From: CAZUGO01 sp964619935 | GTDB lineage: Bacteria; Planctomycetota; Phycisphaerae; UBA1845; CAIVHJ01 | DNA length: 64,000 nucleotides | Reading direction: 5' to 3' | NCBI GenBank assembly: GCA_964619935.1 | Contig: CAZUGO010000054.1 | Span: 45,272-109,271 of the forward strand | Shown here: positions 36,290 to 46,520 of the stretch, piece after piece | How the letters are laid out: each line of letters begins with the position of its first letter | Numbering within the stretch: the first letter of the stretch is position 1 | Translations under genes and position numbers: made by a program | The notes under the pieces: model-generated | Seen by the model: the letters and a program-made list of their open reading frames with translations, nothing else | Told to the model about the DNA's origin: nothing | Database searches by the model: none

Positions 36290-37117
36290 ATGATCCCTCC
36301 GCCCTCAGCACTGCCGGTTCGGATCATGGGCATCCTGAATGTCACACCGGATTCATTTAGCGACGGCGGTGCCTATCTCCAGCTTGACCGGGCCCTGGCG
36401 CACGCCGCCGACATGATGGCCGAAGGGGCCGACGTCATCGATGTCGGAGGGGAGTCCACACGCCCCGGAGCGCAGGCCGTGCCCGCGGCCGAGCAGATCC
36501 GCCGGATCGAACCGGTGATCGCGGGCCTCCGTGCGCGGCATCCGCAGATGCAACTGTCCGTGGATACGCAATCCGCGATCGTCGCCCGCCGGGCCCTCGC
36601 GGCCGGGGTGACCATGATCAACGACGTCTCCGCACTGCGGGGCGACCCGGAAATGGCGACCGTGGTGGCCGATGCCGGCGCCACGGTGATCCTGATGCAC
36701 ATGCAGGGCAGCCCGCCGGACATGCAGGACCAGCCGCGCTACCACGACGTCGTCGCCGAAGTCGGGCGCTTCCTGGAGCAGCGGGTCGGTCATGCCGTGA
36801 CCTGCGGGATCCCGCGGGAACGGATCTGGATCGATCCGGGAATCGGGTTCGGCAAGACCGTGTCGCACAATCTCCAGCTGCTGGCCGAGCTGCACCGCCT
36901 GGTGGCGATTGCTCCAGTAGTCTTGGGAACGTCCCGCAAGTCGTTCATTGCGAAGACCCTGGAAGTGCCGTGGCCCGAGCGCGAACTGACCGGCATGACC
37001 GTGACCCACGTGCTGGCGGTCTTGGCGGGCGTGAGCATGCTGCGGGTTCACGACGTCCGGGCAGCGCGGCAGACCGTGCAAATGTGCACCGCAGTGCGCA
37101 GTGCCGGCGACCGGTGA
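36290..37117 (+). CDS. folP: dihydropteroate synthase
   Basis: FolP joins pABA to the pterin pyrophosphate in folate synthesis and is the sulfonamide target. The 275-residue TIM barrel has MGILNVTPDSFSDGG, VDVGGESTRPGA, INDVSALRGD and GTSRKSFI. The ATG at 36290 is preferred; the ribosome site is weak. It converges with gpsA, leaving 8 bases. The other folate gene here, folD, is distant. Confidence 0.96.
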   Translation: MIPPPSALPVRIMGILNVTPDSFSDGGAYLQLDRALAHAADMMAEGADVIDVGGESTRPGAQAVPAAEQIRRIEPVIAGLRARHPQMQLSVDTQSAIVARRALAAGVTMINDVSALRGDPEMATVVADAGATVILMHMQGSPPDMQDQPRYHDVVAEVGRFLEQRVGHAVTCGIPRERIWIDPGIGFGKTVSHNLQLLAELHRLVAIAPVVLGTSRKSFIAKTLEVPWPERELTGMTVTHVLAVLAGVSMLRVHDVRAARQTVQMCTAVRSAGDR

Positions 37118-37125
37118 GCAGGACG

Positions 37126-38136
37126 TCATTCGGCGCGCAGTTGGCGGGACATCAGCGAGCGCACGGCGTCGTCGGGGGCAACATGATCGAACAGCACGGC
37201 GCCGACCGCCTCGGTGATGGGCATTTCAACTTGGTACTTGCGGGCCAACGCCAGGACGCTGCGGGTGGTTGGGATGCCCTCGATGACCGAGGCGGTGGCC
37301 TCGATGACCTCGCGGGCACTCTGTCCTTCGCCGATCCGCTGTCCGGCGGTGCGATTCCGGCCGTACGGTGAAATGCAGGTGGTCACCAGATCGCCGACTC
37401 CAGCCAATCCGTAGAACGTTTCGGCTTTGGCCCCCATGGCCACACCCAGGCGGGTGATCTCGGCCAGGCCTCGGGACAGCAGCCCCGCCTTCGCGTTGTC
37501 GCCCAGCTTCAGCCCATCGATCGCACCGGCGGCAATGGCCACCACGTTCTTCAGGGCGCTGGCCAACTCCACGCCGATGAGGTCGTCATTGGTGTACACC
37601 CGGAAGGAGTCGGTGTTGAAGGCCTCCTGGGCCAGGCGGGCGACGGCGCGATCCGTGCAGGCAATGACCACCGAACAGGGCAGGCCGGCTGCGATCTCGT
37701 GGGCAATGCTGGGGCCCGAGAGAATACCATAGCAGCGTTGCCCACAGACCTGGGCCAACACCTCGGTGGGACGCAGCAAGGTGTCGTTCTCGATGCCCTT
37801 GGCCACGCTGATGATCGGGACCGCTGCGGGCAGGTCGGCGGCCAGATGTTCCCAGGTCGACCGAATAAACTGGCTGGGGACCGCTGAGATGATCAACTCG
37901 GTGTCCTGGAATGCCCAGGCGGCGTCGGAACCGGCAGTCACCCGATCCGGCAGCCGGATCTCCGGCAGGTATCGGCGGTTCTCGTGCAGTTCATTCATCT
38001 CGCGGGTGCGCTGGCGGTTGCGCCCCCACAGGCGAACTTGAGCGCGATTTTCCGCCAGCAGCAGGGCACACACCGTGCCCATGGCCCCATCACCCACGAT
38101 GGTCGCACGGTTGAGCATGAGCCTATGATCCGCCAT
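37126..38136 (-). CDS. gpsA: NAD(P)-dependent glycerol-3-phosphate dehydrogenase
   Basis: GpsA makes sn-glycerol-3-phosphate for phospholipids. The protein has about 336 residues. It shows the Rossmann motif VGDGAMGT, SVAKGIE, LSGPSIAHEIAAGLP, the catalytic Lys in SALKNVVAIAAG, and FYGLAGVGDLVTTC. ATG 38136 and ATG 38118 are both plausible; neither has a strong ribosome site. The tRNA-Lys gene lies upstream on the other strand. Confidence 0.95.
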   Translation of the reverse strand: MADHRLMLNRATIVGDGAMGTVCALLLAENRAQVRLWGRNRQRTREMNELHENRRYLPEIRLPDRVTAGSDAAWAFQDTELIISAVPSQFIRSTWEHLAADLPAAVPIISVAKGIENDTLLRPTEVLAQVCGQRCYGILSGPSIAHEIAAGLPCSVVIACTDRAVARLAQEAFNTDSFRVYTNDDLIGVELASALKNVVAIAAGAIDGLKLGDNAKAGLLSRGLAEITRLGVAMGAKAETFYGLAGVGDLVTTCISPYGRNRTAGQRIGEGQSAREVIEATASVIEGIPTTRSVLALARKYQVEMPITEAVGAVLFDHVAPDDAVRSLMSRQLRAE

Positions 38137-38257
38137 CGCAGGACCCGAATCAAGGCGGGTCGCGCCGCCGGCCTTGCTTGACAATCGGCGGCGCATTGGC
38201 GACAGTAGGCCGGGCTGGGTGCTTCGGGTAACACGGCGAAGCGTCCGCCTTCCTGCA

Positions 38258-38330
38258 GCACCGCTAGCTCAATTGGCAGAGCAGCTGGCTCTTAACCAGC
38301 GGGTTCGGGGTTCAAGTCCCTGGCGGTGCA
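38258..38330 (+). tRNA. tRNA-Lys (anticodon CTT)
   Basis: A 73-base cloverleaf is complete. The acceptor arms GCACCGC and GCGGTGC pair, the D-stem is GCTC/GAGC, the anticodon stem is GCTGG/CCAGC with loop CTCTTAA, and the T-loop is TTCAAGT. Anticodon CTT reads AAG lysine. The discriminator base is A and the 3' CCA is not encoded. Confidence 0.97.
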
Positions 38331-38598
38331 GTTCTTCCCCCGCCCCAAGAAACGCGCTGGTGCCCTCGCGGGCTGCCCCAAAATCGCGGTCCGGGCGTCC
38401 AAACCGATCCACAAGGGTCCTATATAATGAAGAGGGTTCGGGCCACGCCTTGACCCGCTGCCCAGCCCGGCGAACAATCAGCAGGGCCGCGGTGTCGCTG
38501 CACAAGGCGCCGACCCTGCATCCCGAGTGCTTCGATTTGCAATTTGCGCTGTCGCATTCGTCAAGAATCTTGCCGGCGACTCCAGAAAGGGAGAGGTC

Positions 38599-40596
38599 AT
38601 GACGCCATCCAAGAGTGGGTCGATCGGGATCGTCTGCCGCAGGAGCACCTGCGGCCGGGCGCTGCTGGGGCTGGTGACAGGTGTGCTGCTGGCCGCCGGC
38701 TGTTCCCCGGACCCCGGTACCGCGGATCTCAGCGCGCCCGAGCTGGTCCGGTTTCAATCCGAGCAAGACTTCCGGGATTACCTGTCCAGGCAGCTCAGCC
38801 AGAGCCGCAACTCTGGAATCGGCATCCTGCAGGGTGACTTCGACCTGGGGGCTCCGATCGCCCAGGCCGCACCGGGGGCCGGCGGCGGAGCGTCTGACGG
38901 CGGATTCTCGACCACCAATCTGCAGGAGGCCGGCGTCGGCGAGTCCGATGTCGTGCAGACCGACGGGACCCACTTGTTCATCGCCGACCAGCAACTGCTG
39001 CGAATTGTGCGGGCGTTTCCCGCCGAGCGGATGGAGCAAGTGGGCAGTCTGAACGTGGGGGCGGCAAATGAACTGTATCTGCACGGCCACATCGCCGTCA
39101 TTCTGGGGCGCACCTACCGCATGGCGCCCCAGCCCGGGGTTGCGGGGTCCGATCTGGGGCAGGTCGCGGCGGTCGATGTCGACATTGCCCCGTTCTTCTA
39201 CAGCACGCCGCTGACCACCGTGTCGCTGGTCGACGTCAGCGATCCCAGCGCGCCGGACCTGCTGGCCGCTTATGAGCTGGACGGCTGGCTGGTTAGCAGC
39301 CGCATGATCGACGCCACGCTGCACGTGGTTCTGGGGACCGGGCTAGACCTCGATCCGCTTCCGGAAGCCGATGCCCAGACGGCTCCGTTAGAGGCGGTGC
39401 TCCCCGATGTGGCCGTTACCACGCCCGCCGGCTCGCTCCGCGGCGAATTGCTGGGCTGGTCCGACATTTACCACGGGTCCGAGCCGGTCTCCACGCAGAT
39501 GACCGCGGTGGTTTCGATCGAAATTTCGGAGCGCGCCGCGGCGTTTCGCTCCGTGGGCATCCTGGCCCGGGCCGACACCGTCTACGTGTCGCCGGCGGCG
39601 CTGTACCTGGCGAATGTCATCTATCCCACATTCACGTTCCCGGCGCTCTTCCCGCTGGATCAGGCGGTCTCGTCGGGCGACTCGGAGTCGACCGCGGTCT
39701 ACAAGTTCGACCTCGGTCCCGAGGGTGCCCGGTTGGTGGGCAGCGGCCAGGTGCCCGGCCACCTGCTGGATCGTTACGCCCTCAGCGAACATCAGGGCTC
39801 CCTGCGGGTCGCAACCACCGTCGGCCAGGTGTCGCGTGCTGGACTGACGGGTTCGACGAACAATGTCTACGTCCTGGGGCTGGAGGGCGACCGCCTGAAC
39901 ATCGTCGGGCGCTTGGAAGGGCTGGCCCCGGGCGAGCAGATCTACTCGGCGCGGTTCGTGGGCGATCGCGGCTTCCTGGTGACCTTCAAGAAAGTCGATC
40001 CGCTGTTTACGCTTGATCTGAGCGATCCGACCGATCCGCTGGTGGTCGGCGAACTCAAGGTGCCCGGGTATTCCGATTACATCCATCCCCTGGGCCCCGA
40101 TCACCTGTTGACCATCGGCAAAGATGCCGTGGACATGGGCGACTTCGCCTGGTACCAGGGGGTGCAGTTGTCGCTGTTCGATGTGAGTGCATTTGCCGAA
40201 CCTCAGCGGCTGGACGTCGAAATCGTCGGTGACCGCGGGACCGAATCGGAGGCCTTGTACGACACCCATGCCTTTAATTACTACGCGCCGCTCGGCATGC
40301 TGGCCGTGCCAATGACCATCGCCCAGAAGCCGGCGGGGCTGGTCGATCCCGCCCAGATCGGCCAACCCACGTTCCACGGACTGTGCCTGTACCGGGTGTC
40401 CGTTGAGCAAGGCATTACCCCGGCCGGCCACCTGTCGACGGCGTCCGGCGGGCAGCTATTCTACTACGGCAGCGGTTGGACCCGTGGCGTGTTCATCGGC
40501 GACCACGTCTACGCCGTGACCTCCCAGTCGGTCCAGGCCGCGCCGCTCACCGACCTCACCAGCACACCGCTGCGCCTCGATTTGCTGCCGGAGTGA
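38599..40596 (+). CDS. lipoprotein with C-terminal beta-propeller domain (PF09826-type)
   Basis: The 665-residue protein starts at ATG 38599 with GGGAGAGG close upstream. The signal peptide ends LLAAGC, a usable lipobox, so it is probably membrane-anchored. The block FSTTNLQEAGVGESDVVQTDG is the recognised opening of the secreted beta-propeller family, whose typical form is STTN.Q..GVDEADIVKTDG. Repeated propeller blades follow (LSLFDVSAFAEPQRL, DLSDPTDPLVVGELKVPGYSDYIHP). Family members are extracellular and of unknown function. It stands alone, with the tRNA upstream. Confidence 0.87.
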   Translation: MTPSKSGSIGIVCRRSTCGRALLGLVTGVLLAAGCSPDPGTADLSAPELVRFQSEQDFRDYLSRQLSQSRNSGIGILQGDFDLGAPIAQAAPGAGGGASDGGFSTTNLQEAGVGESDVVQTDGTHLFIADQQLLRIVRAFPAERMEQVGSLNVGAANELYLHGHIAVILGRTYRMAPQPGVAGSDLGQVAAVDVDIAPFFYSTPLTTVSLVDVSDPSAPDLLAAYELDGWLVSSRMIDATLHVVLGTGLDLDPLPEADAQTAPLEAVLPDVAVTTPAGSLRGELLGWSDIYHGSEPVSTQMTAVVSIEISERAAAFRSVGILARADTVYVSPAALYLANVIYPTFTFPALFPLDQAVSSGDSESTAVYKFDLGPEGARLVGSGQVPGHLLDRYALSEHQGSLRVATTVGQVSRAGLTGSTNNVYVLGLEGDRLNIVGRLEGLAPGEQIYSARFVGDRGFLVTFKKVDPLFTLDLSDPTDPLVVGELKVPGYSDYIHPLGPDHLLTIGKDAVDMGDFAWYQGVQLSLFDVSAFAEPQRLDVEIVGDRGTESEALYDTHAFNYYAPLGMLAVPMTIAQKPAGLVDPAQIGQPTFHGLCLYRVSVEQGITPAGHLSTASGGQLFYYGSGWTRGVFIGDHVYAVTSQSVQAAPLTDLTSTPLRLDLLPE

Positions 40597-40821
40597 CGCC
40601 CGAGCCGCGACCGGGCGCACCGCCCGCGCTCGCCATTCCGGGCCGGGCAGCGCCCAGGCCTCGCTTCCGCGGGGCGGGGCTGTATAATCCGCTCCGTGAT
40701 GCCCGGGGTCGGCGCCGCGGTCGGCGCTCGCCGACGGTGAGGGCAGGCAGCGCGTCGGATTGCAACTGGATGTGCGCCGTGAGTGCACGCCCCACCCCAG
40801 AGTCACCACCGGAGCATGACT

Positions 40822-42129
40822 GTGCCCAGACGGCTGCTATTCGGAACCGCCTGCCTGGCGCTCGCCGCGAGCAGCGCGCCGCTGAATGCCGCCACCCGGG
40901 CCTTCGTGGGGGCGCGGATCATCCCCCTGGCGGGCCCGGAAATCGCCGAAGGCGTCCTGGTGGTGGAGGACGGCAAGATCCTGGCGGTGGGTGCCGTGGG
41001 GCAGGTGGAACTCCCGGCCACGGCCGAGATCGTCACGCTGCCGCAGCGGGTGATCATGCCGGGTCTGGTCGATACCCACAGCCACATCGGACAGGTTTCC
41101 GGTGGCGACTCATCCGCGGTATTGCATCCAGAGGTCCGGGTTCTGGACGCCATTAACGTTCGCAGCACGACGCTGCAGAAGGCCCAGGCCGGCGGCATCA
41201 CCACCGTCAACATCATGCCGGGCTCCGGCCACCTGCTCAGCGGTCAGACGCTGTATCTCAAGCTGCGCGACGGCGGCACCATCGAGGAGTTGCTGATCCA
41301 TGACCGCGGCGGGATCGCCGGCGGGATGAAGATGGCCAACGGGACCAATTCGCAGCGGGCCACGCCGCCCTTCCCGGAAACCCGCGCCAAGTCGGCCGCC
41401 CTGGTGCGGACGGAACTGATCAAGGCCCGGGAGTACCAGGCCCGCCGCGAGCGTTTCAAGGATGACCTGGAGAAGCGGCCCGCCAGCGACTTGCGGATGG
41501 AGGGACTGCTCAGGATTCTGGACCGCGAGTGGATTGTCCACCACCACACCCACCGCCACGATGACATCATGACCGTGTTGCGACTGGCCGGCGAGTTCAA
41601 CCTGCGGGTGGTGTTGCACCACGTCAGCGATGGCTGGAAGGTGGCCGATCAGATCGCCGCGGCCGGAGTGCCGGCATCGATCATCGTGGTCGACAGCCCG
41701 GGCGGTAAGCTGGAGGCCCGCGATCTGCAACTGACCTGCGGGGCGGTCCTGGAGCGCGCCGGCGTCCAGGTCGCGTTCCACACCGACGACCCGATCACCG
41801 ATTCACGGCTGTTCCTGCGTTCGGCCGCCCTGGCCGTGCGCGCCGGGATGAGCCGCCAGAAAGCTCTCGAAGGACTGACCCTGGCGGCGGCCGCGATGCT
41901 CGGGCTGGAGCACCGCGTCGGCTCGCTGGCCGCCGGAAAGGACGCCGATTTCATCGTGCTCTCCGGCGATCCGCTGAGCGTTTATACCCACGTGCTGGAA
42001 ACGTACGTCGAGGGCACCCGCGTGTTCGACCGCTCCGATCCCAGGGATCTGCTGTACGCCGTGGGCGGCACCGGAGCCGGCGAGGAGCAGGCCGGGCACG
42101 TCCACTGTTGGGACGGGCGATCAGAATGA
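40822..42129 (+). CDS. secreted amidohydrolase (imidazolonepropionase-like)
   Basis: The 435-residue protein begins with a signal peptide (PRRLLFGTACLALAASSAPLNA). GTG 40822 is preferred because GGAG lies seven bases upstream; an ATG six bases earlier is too close to that box. It has the HxH metal motif in GLVDTHSHIG, later His residues in HHHTHRHDD and LHHVSDG, and the final Asp in FHTDDPIT. This is a complete metal site of the amidohydrolase superfamily. The substrate is unknown; relatives are cyclic imidases and prolidases. The stop overlaps the next gene as ATGA. Confidence 0.87.
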   Translation: MPRRLLFGTACLALAASSAPLNAATRAFVGARIIPLAGPEIAEGVLVVEDGKILAVGAVGQVELPATAEIVTLPQRVIMPGLVDTHSHIGQVSGGDSSAVLHPEVRVLDAINVRSTTLQKAQAGGITTVNIMPGSGHLLSGQTLYLKLRDGGTIEELLIHDRGGIAGGMKMANGTNSQRATPPFPETRAKSAALVRTELIKAREYQARRERFKDDLEKRPASDLRMEGLLRILDREWIVHHHTHRHDDIMTVLRLAGEFNLRVVLHHVSDGWKVADQIAAAGVPASIIVVDSPGGKLEARDLQLTCGAVLERAGVQVAFHTDDPITDSRLFLRSAALAVRAGMSRQKALEGLTLAAAAMLGLEHRVGSLAAGKDADFIVLSGDPLSVYTHVLETYVEGTRVFDRSDPRDLLYAVGGTGAGEEQAGHVHCWDGRSE

Positions 42130-43358
42130 AACACGGCATGCGCGAGGCGTGGGTGTGGGGCGTTGCGAGCCTGCTGTGGGTCTGTCCGGCGGCTGCCCAG
42201 ATCGCCGTGCGCGGCGAGACCGTCTACACCATGGCCGGACCGCCCATCGCAGACGGCGTGGTCTTGATCCAGGGCCGGAAGCTCGAACGCATCGGGCCGG
42301 CCGCGGCGGTGCCCATTCCGGAGGACTACCGAGTGCTGCGGGCAGCGGTGGTGCTGCCGGGATTGATCGATGCCCACACCGTCGTGGGTCTGGCCGGCTA
42401 TCTCAATCAGGCCCAGGATCAGGACCAGTTGGAGCACTCCGCCGCGATCCAGCCGGAGTTGCGGGCGGTCGACGCCTACAACCCGCACGATCGGCTGGTG
42501 CAGTGGCTGCGGGAATTCGGCGTGACCACCATTCACACCGGCCACGCCCCGGGGCTGCCCATTTCCGGCCAGACCATGATCGCCAAGACCGCCGGAGAGA
42601 CGGTGGACGACTGCGTGCGCGTGCCCACGGCGATGATCGCGGCCACCTTGGGCGAGGGTGCCGTCGATACCGTGGCCGGCGAGCACGCCCCGCCGGGAAC
42701 CCGGGCCAAGGTCGTGGCCCTGTTGCGCACCGCACTGGTCGAAGCCCAGGAGTATGCCGCCAAACGGGAGCGAATGGCCGAGGACAAGCGGCCGCCGCGC
42801 GATCTGCGCCTGGAGGTTCTGGGCCGGGTGTTGAGCCGCGAATTGCCCCTGTTGGTCACGGCCCACAAGGCCCATGACATTATGTCGGCGCTGCGGCTGG
42901 CCCGCGAGTTCAATGTGCGGCTGGTGCTCGATGGCGCCGCCGAAGCCCACATGGTCCTCGATGCCCTGAAGGATGCCGACGTCCCGATTATTGTGCACCC
43001 CACCATGGCCCGGGCCGAGGGGGAGACCAAGAACCTCAGCATGCGAACGGCCACGCTGTTGAAGCAATCCGGGATTCGCTTCGCCCTGCAAAGCGGCTAC
43101 GAGAGTTACGTCCCCAAGACCCGGGTGGTGCTGTTCGAGGCCGCCGTGGCAACGTCGCAGGGCCTGGAGTTCGATGCTGCCCTGGCCGCGGTGACCATCG
43201 ACGCGGCCCGCATTCTGGGCGTGGAGCGTTTCGTGGGCTCGCTGGAAAGCGGGAAGGACGCCGACCTGGCACTCTTCGACGGCGATCCCTTCGAGTACAC
43301 CACCCACTGCGTCGGCGTGATCATCGACGGGCAGGTGGTCAGCGAAGCACAGCGCTGA
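42126..43358 (+). CDS. amidohydrolase-like protein with altered metal site
   Basis: The 410-residue protein is a homologue of the preceding amidohydrolase and translationally coupled to it. It has a signal peptide ending in PAAAQ, and the shared blocks HTGHAPGLPISGQTM and DADLALFDGDPF. The HxH motif is replaced by H-T-V (GLIDAHTVVG), and the second-half His residues seen in the partner are largely missing. It may be a non-catalytic partner or bind metal differently. Confidence 0.82.
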   Translation: MKHGMREAWVWGVASLLWVCPAAAQIAVRGETVYTMAGPPIADGVVLIQGRKLERIGPAAAVPIPEDYRVLRAAVVLPGLIDAHTVVGLAGYLNQAQDQDQLEHSAAIQPELRAVDAYNPHDRLVQWLREFGVTTIHTGHAPGLPISGQTMIAKTAGETVDDCVRVPTAMIAATLGEGAVDTVAGEHAPPGTRAKVVALLRTALVEAQEYAAKRERMAEDKRPPRDLRLEVLGRVLSRELPLLVTAHKAHDIMSALRLAREFNVRLVLDGAAEAHMVLDALKDADVPIIVHPTMARAEGETKNLSMRTATLLKQSGIRFALQSGYESYVPKTRVVLFEAAVATSQGLEFDAALAAVTIDAARILGVERFVGSLESGKDADLALFDGDPFEYTTHCVGVIIDGQVVSEAQR

Positions 43359-43392
43359 GTTTCCGCGCCGGCCGCAGAGGGTCCCCCGGTTG

Positions 43393-45015
43393 ATGATGTC
43401 CAGCACCGTGCACAGGCTTGCAGATCCGCCGCACGTCCGGTCGCCGCGACGATCGGAATGGACGCCGGATCTGGTGCTGTTGCTGGCGCTGGCGTTCTTG
43501 TCCTGGGCCGCGGTCGGCCGCAACCTGGGGTCCGATCCGGACCTCTGGGGCCACCTGCGTTACGGCCTCGACCATCTCGACCACGGTCACCTGTCGCGCA
43601 CCGATCCGTATAGCTACACCGCGCCGCAAGCCGAGTGGATCAACCACGAATGGCTCTGTGAACTGGTTTTTGCGCTGGCCTGGCGGACCGCCGGAGTGTT
43701 GGGCCTGTGGGCGCTGTCCATGGGCTTGGTGGCGGTCACCCTGGGCATCATGCTGTCCCTGATGATCACAGCGACCCGCGGGTTCTGGGCAGTCACCGGG
43801 ATCTACGTGGCCTGCTGGTTCTCCATGAGTATCGGCTTCTCGATGCGGCCGCAGTTATTCACCTTCGCGCTGACGGCGGTTGCCTTATGGTGGGTTGATC
43901 GACTGTTTGTCGCCCGGACCTGGCCGCTGGTTCGAGCGCTGGCCCTGGTGCCACTGTGTGCGCTGTGGGCCAACCTGCACGGTGGGTTTCTGGTCGGGGT
44001 TGCGTTGTTGCTGTTCGTGGCCGCTCACGAGCTGGTGCGCTGGCTGGCGGGCCACTGCAGCGCTCGCCGGGCGGGCGCGACGGCGGGGGTGGTGGGCCTG
44101 GCGGTCCTCGCCACCCTGCTGAACCCCTACGGCTGGCACCTGTGGCGCTGGCTCTTTCAGGCGTTGTCGGTGTCTCGGGCGGATGCCATCACCGAGTGGG
44201 GGTCAGCCTTCGGACACGGCTCACAGCGCGACCTGCTGGGGTACTACGCCATGGTGGTGCTGCTCGCGGTGGTGTTGTTGCGGAGCCCGCTGCGACGCAG
44301 CAGCCTGGAACTCGGCCTGCTCGTCGCCACCGCCGCAGCCGCCTGGATCCAGGTCCGGCACGTGGTGATCTTCTGCATGATTGCGGCCATTTACCTGCCG
44401 CGCCATCTTGAGGCCATGGTCCCACTGCTGGCCCGGCCCAGGTCATTTCATCCGCGGTTCCGGCGGGTGGCCGCGGCCTTCATGGTCGTCGCTGCCATCG
44501 TCCTGAACGCGCGCCCCAGCCAGCGCCCCGACCGCCTGGCCGTGCCCTTGTCCGAACAACCGTACCTGGCCTTTCAATTCATTCACCAGCAGGGCCTGCA
44601 AGGGAATCTGGCCGTGGAGTTCAATTGGGCCCAGGCGGCCATCTGGTACCTGCACGATTCTTGCAAGGTGGCCTACGACGGCCGCTTCCGCACGGTGTAT
44701 CCTCCGCCGGTGGAGCGGGCCTTCGTGGACTTCGCCCGGGCGACCGGCGACTGGTCGCGGTTGCTCGACGACTATCCCACCGACCTGGTGCTGATGCCCG
44801 ATCACTGGAGCGGATGGCCGTTGTTGGAGCAGCGCGGCGACTGGGTGTGCCTGTACCGCAGCGACCGAAGCAGCGGGGGGGGATCGTCTGATGGCGAGGG
44901 TGCGGTGTTGTTCGCCCGGCGCGGCCGCTATGTCGATCTGGAGCGTCGCGTGGCGGAGGGCTCGGGGGCGCGGCCGCCGAGACGAACCACCTTCTGGTTC
45001 GGCGAGCCTTTGTGA
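43393..45015 (+). CDS. multi-pass membrane protein, GT-C-like
   Basis: The 540-residue protein has about ten hydrophobic helices. The first loop has the D-P-D-L-W-G-H motif and a downstream SYTAPQAEWINHEWL, the pattern of uncharacterised membrane proteins with GT-C glycosyltransferase topology. The C-terminal soluble segment contains KVAYDGRFRT. It is homologous to the second half of the 911-residue protein at 49112. It begins 34 bases after the amidohydrolase pair. The acceptor and donor are unknown. Confidence 0.78.
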   Translation: MMSSTVHRLADPPHVRSPRRSEWTPDLVLLLALAFLSWAAVGRNLGSDPDLWGHLRYGLDHLDHGHLSRTDPYSYTAPQAEWINHEWLCELVFALAWRTAGVLGLWALSMGLVAVTLGIMLSLMITATRGFWAVTGIYVACWFSMSIGFSMRPQLFTFALTAVALWWVDRLFVARTWPLVRALALVPLCALWANLHGGFLVGVALLLFVAAHELVRWLAGHCSARRAGATAGVVGLAVLATLLNPYGWHLWRWLFQALSVSRADAITEWGSAFGHGSQRDLLGYYAMVVLLAVVLLRSPLRRSSLELGLLVATAAAAWIQVRHVVIFCMIAAIYLPRHLEAMVPLLARPRSFHPRFRRVAAAFMVVAAIVLNARPSQRPDRLAVPLSEQPYLAFQFIHQQGLQGNLAVEFNWAQAAIWYLHDSCKVAYDGRFRTVYPPPVERAFVDFARATGDWSRLLDDYPTDLVLMPDHWSGWPLLEQRGDWVCLYRSDRSSGGGSSDGEGAVLFARRGRYVDLERRVAEGSGARPPRRTTFWFGEPL

Positions 45016-45024
45016 TCGACGGGG

Positions 45025-46504
45025 TCAGCGCTCCGGTTCCACCGCCAGCTTGTCGAGCAGCAGGGCGCGAACCTGATCGGGCGGAGCGCTGCCCCGCGAT
45101 GCCCGCATGACCTGCCCTTGCAGGAACCCGATGGACTTGTCCATTTTCTTGCCGCGGGTGCGGATGATCTCGACGGCTGCCGGGTTGGCCGCGATGGCCT
45201 GGTCGACCAGCGACTCCAGCGACGCGGCATCGGCCATCGGTTCCAGTCCTTCGGCCCTGGCGATGTCGGCTGGGCGATCGGGGCGGCTGAGCATCAGTTC
45301 CGCGACCACGGCCGCCGCGGTGGCATTGAGGGCCCGGCTGTGCACCAGGTCCGCAAGTTCCGCGATTCGTTCGGGGCTGACGCCCAGCCCGGCGATCGAG
45401 CCCGCCCGGGCGTTCGCCAGCCGGGCCCACAGGTTAATGAACTGCTTGCCCAAGACCCGGGCGTTGCAGCCCGCGGCCGCCGCGGCGTCGAACAGGTCGG
45501 CGGTCGGCCGATCCTGGACCAGTTGAGCCACCTCGCGGGCCGGCAGGCCGGTCTGCTGCCGCAAGCGCGCCTGGCGGGCGTGCGGCAATTCGGGCAGCCC
45601 GGCGCGCAGGGCATCCAACCAGGTCGGATCGATGTCCAGCGGCACCAGATCGGGGTCCGGAAAATAGCGATAGTCGTGGGCTTCTTCTTTTCCGCGCTGG
45701 TACAGGGTGACCCCGCGGTCGTCGTCCCAGCCTCGGTTCTCGCGGCCGGCCTGCGCCAGGGTGTAGTTCGAATCCTGCTGCCAGGCCGCCACCTGCCGGT
45801 TGATTTCGTAGTCGATCGCCCCCCCGGATGGCCCGGAAGCTGTTGAGATTCTTGACCTCGCAGATGGGCGTGGCCACCCGGTGGTCGCCGTCTTGAATGA
45901 TCACGTTGATGTTGGGTTCGAAGCGCATCTGACCTTTTTGCATGACGCCTTCGCTGACCCCGAGATAAGTGGCCAGGTCATGCAGGGCGGTGCAGCAATC
46001 GGCGGCCTGTTCGGCGCTGTGCAGATCCGGTTCGGTGACGATTTCCAGCAGCGGCGTTCCGGTGCGATTGAGGTCCACACAGGTGATGCCCGGGCGGTCA
46101 TGGATGTTCTTGCCGGCGTCTTCTTCGAGGTGGGCCCGGCGGATGCGGACCGTCTGCGTGCTGTCGCCGTGACCGAAGGTGAACCGCCCCGGTCCGCCGA
46201 GCGGCAGGTCGTACTGGCTGATCTGATAGTTCTTGGGCAGATCTGGATAGTAATAGGACTTGCGGTCCCAGCGGGTCATGGGCCCGATGGCGCAGTCCAG
46301 CGCCAGCGCCAGCGTCAGCCCCAGCTCGACGGCCCGGCGGTTGAGCACCGGCAGCGCCCCCGGCAGACCGAGGCACACCGGGCAGACCCGGCTGTTGGGC
46401 TCGGCGCCGAACGCCACCGGGCAGGCGCAGAACAGCTTGGTGCGGGTCAGGAGCTGCACGTGGATCTCAAGGCCGATGACCGGTTCAAAGCTGGCGTGTG
46501 ACAT
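45025..46504 (-). pseudogene. gatB: Asp-tRNA(Asn)/Glu-tRNA(Gln) amidotransferase subunit B, frameshifted
   Basis: Both halves of GatB are clear. The first, in one frame, covers FEPVIGLEIHVQL, CLGLPGALPVLN, RWDRKSYYYPDLPKNYQISQYD and EVKNLNSF. The second covers YRYFPDPDLVPLDI and RGKKMDKSIGFLQGQVM. The frame changes at a run of seven C on the plus strand, 45819-45825. Removing one base restores the continuous sequence FRAIRGAIDYEINRQVAAWQQ. GatB is normally essential, so a sequencing or assembly error is more likely than real loss. gatA and gatC are not adjacent. ffh lies 16 bases upstream. Confidence 0.92.
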
Positions 46505-46520
46505 GGTCACCCGGGGGAGG

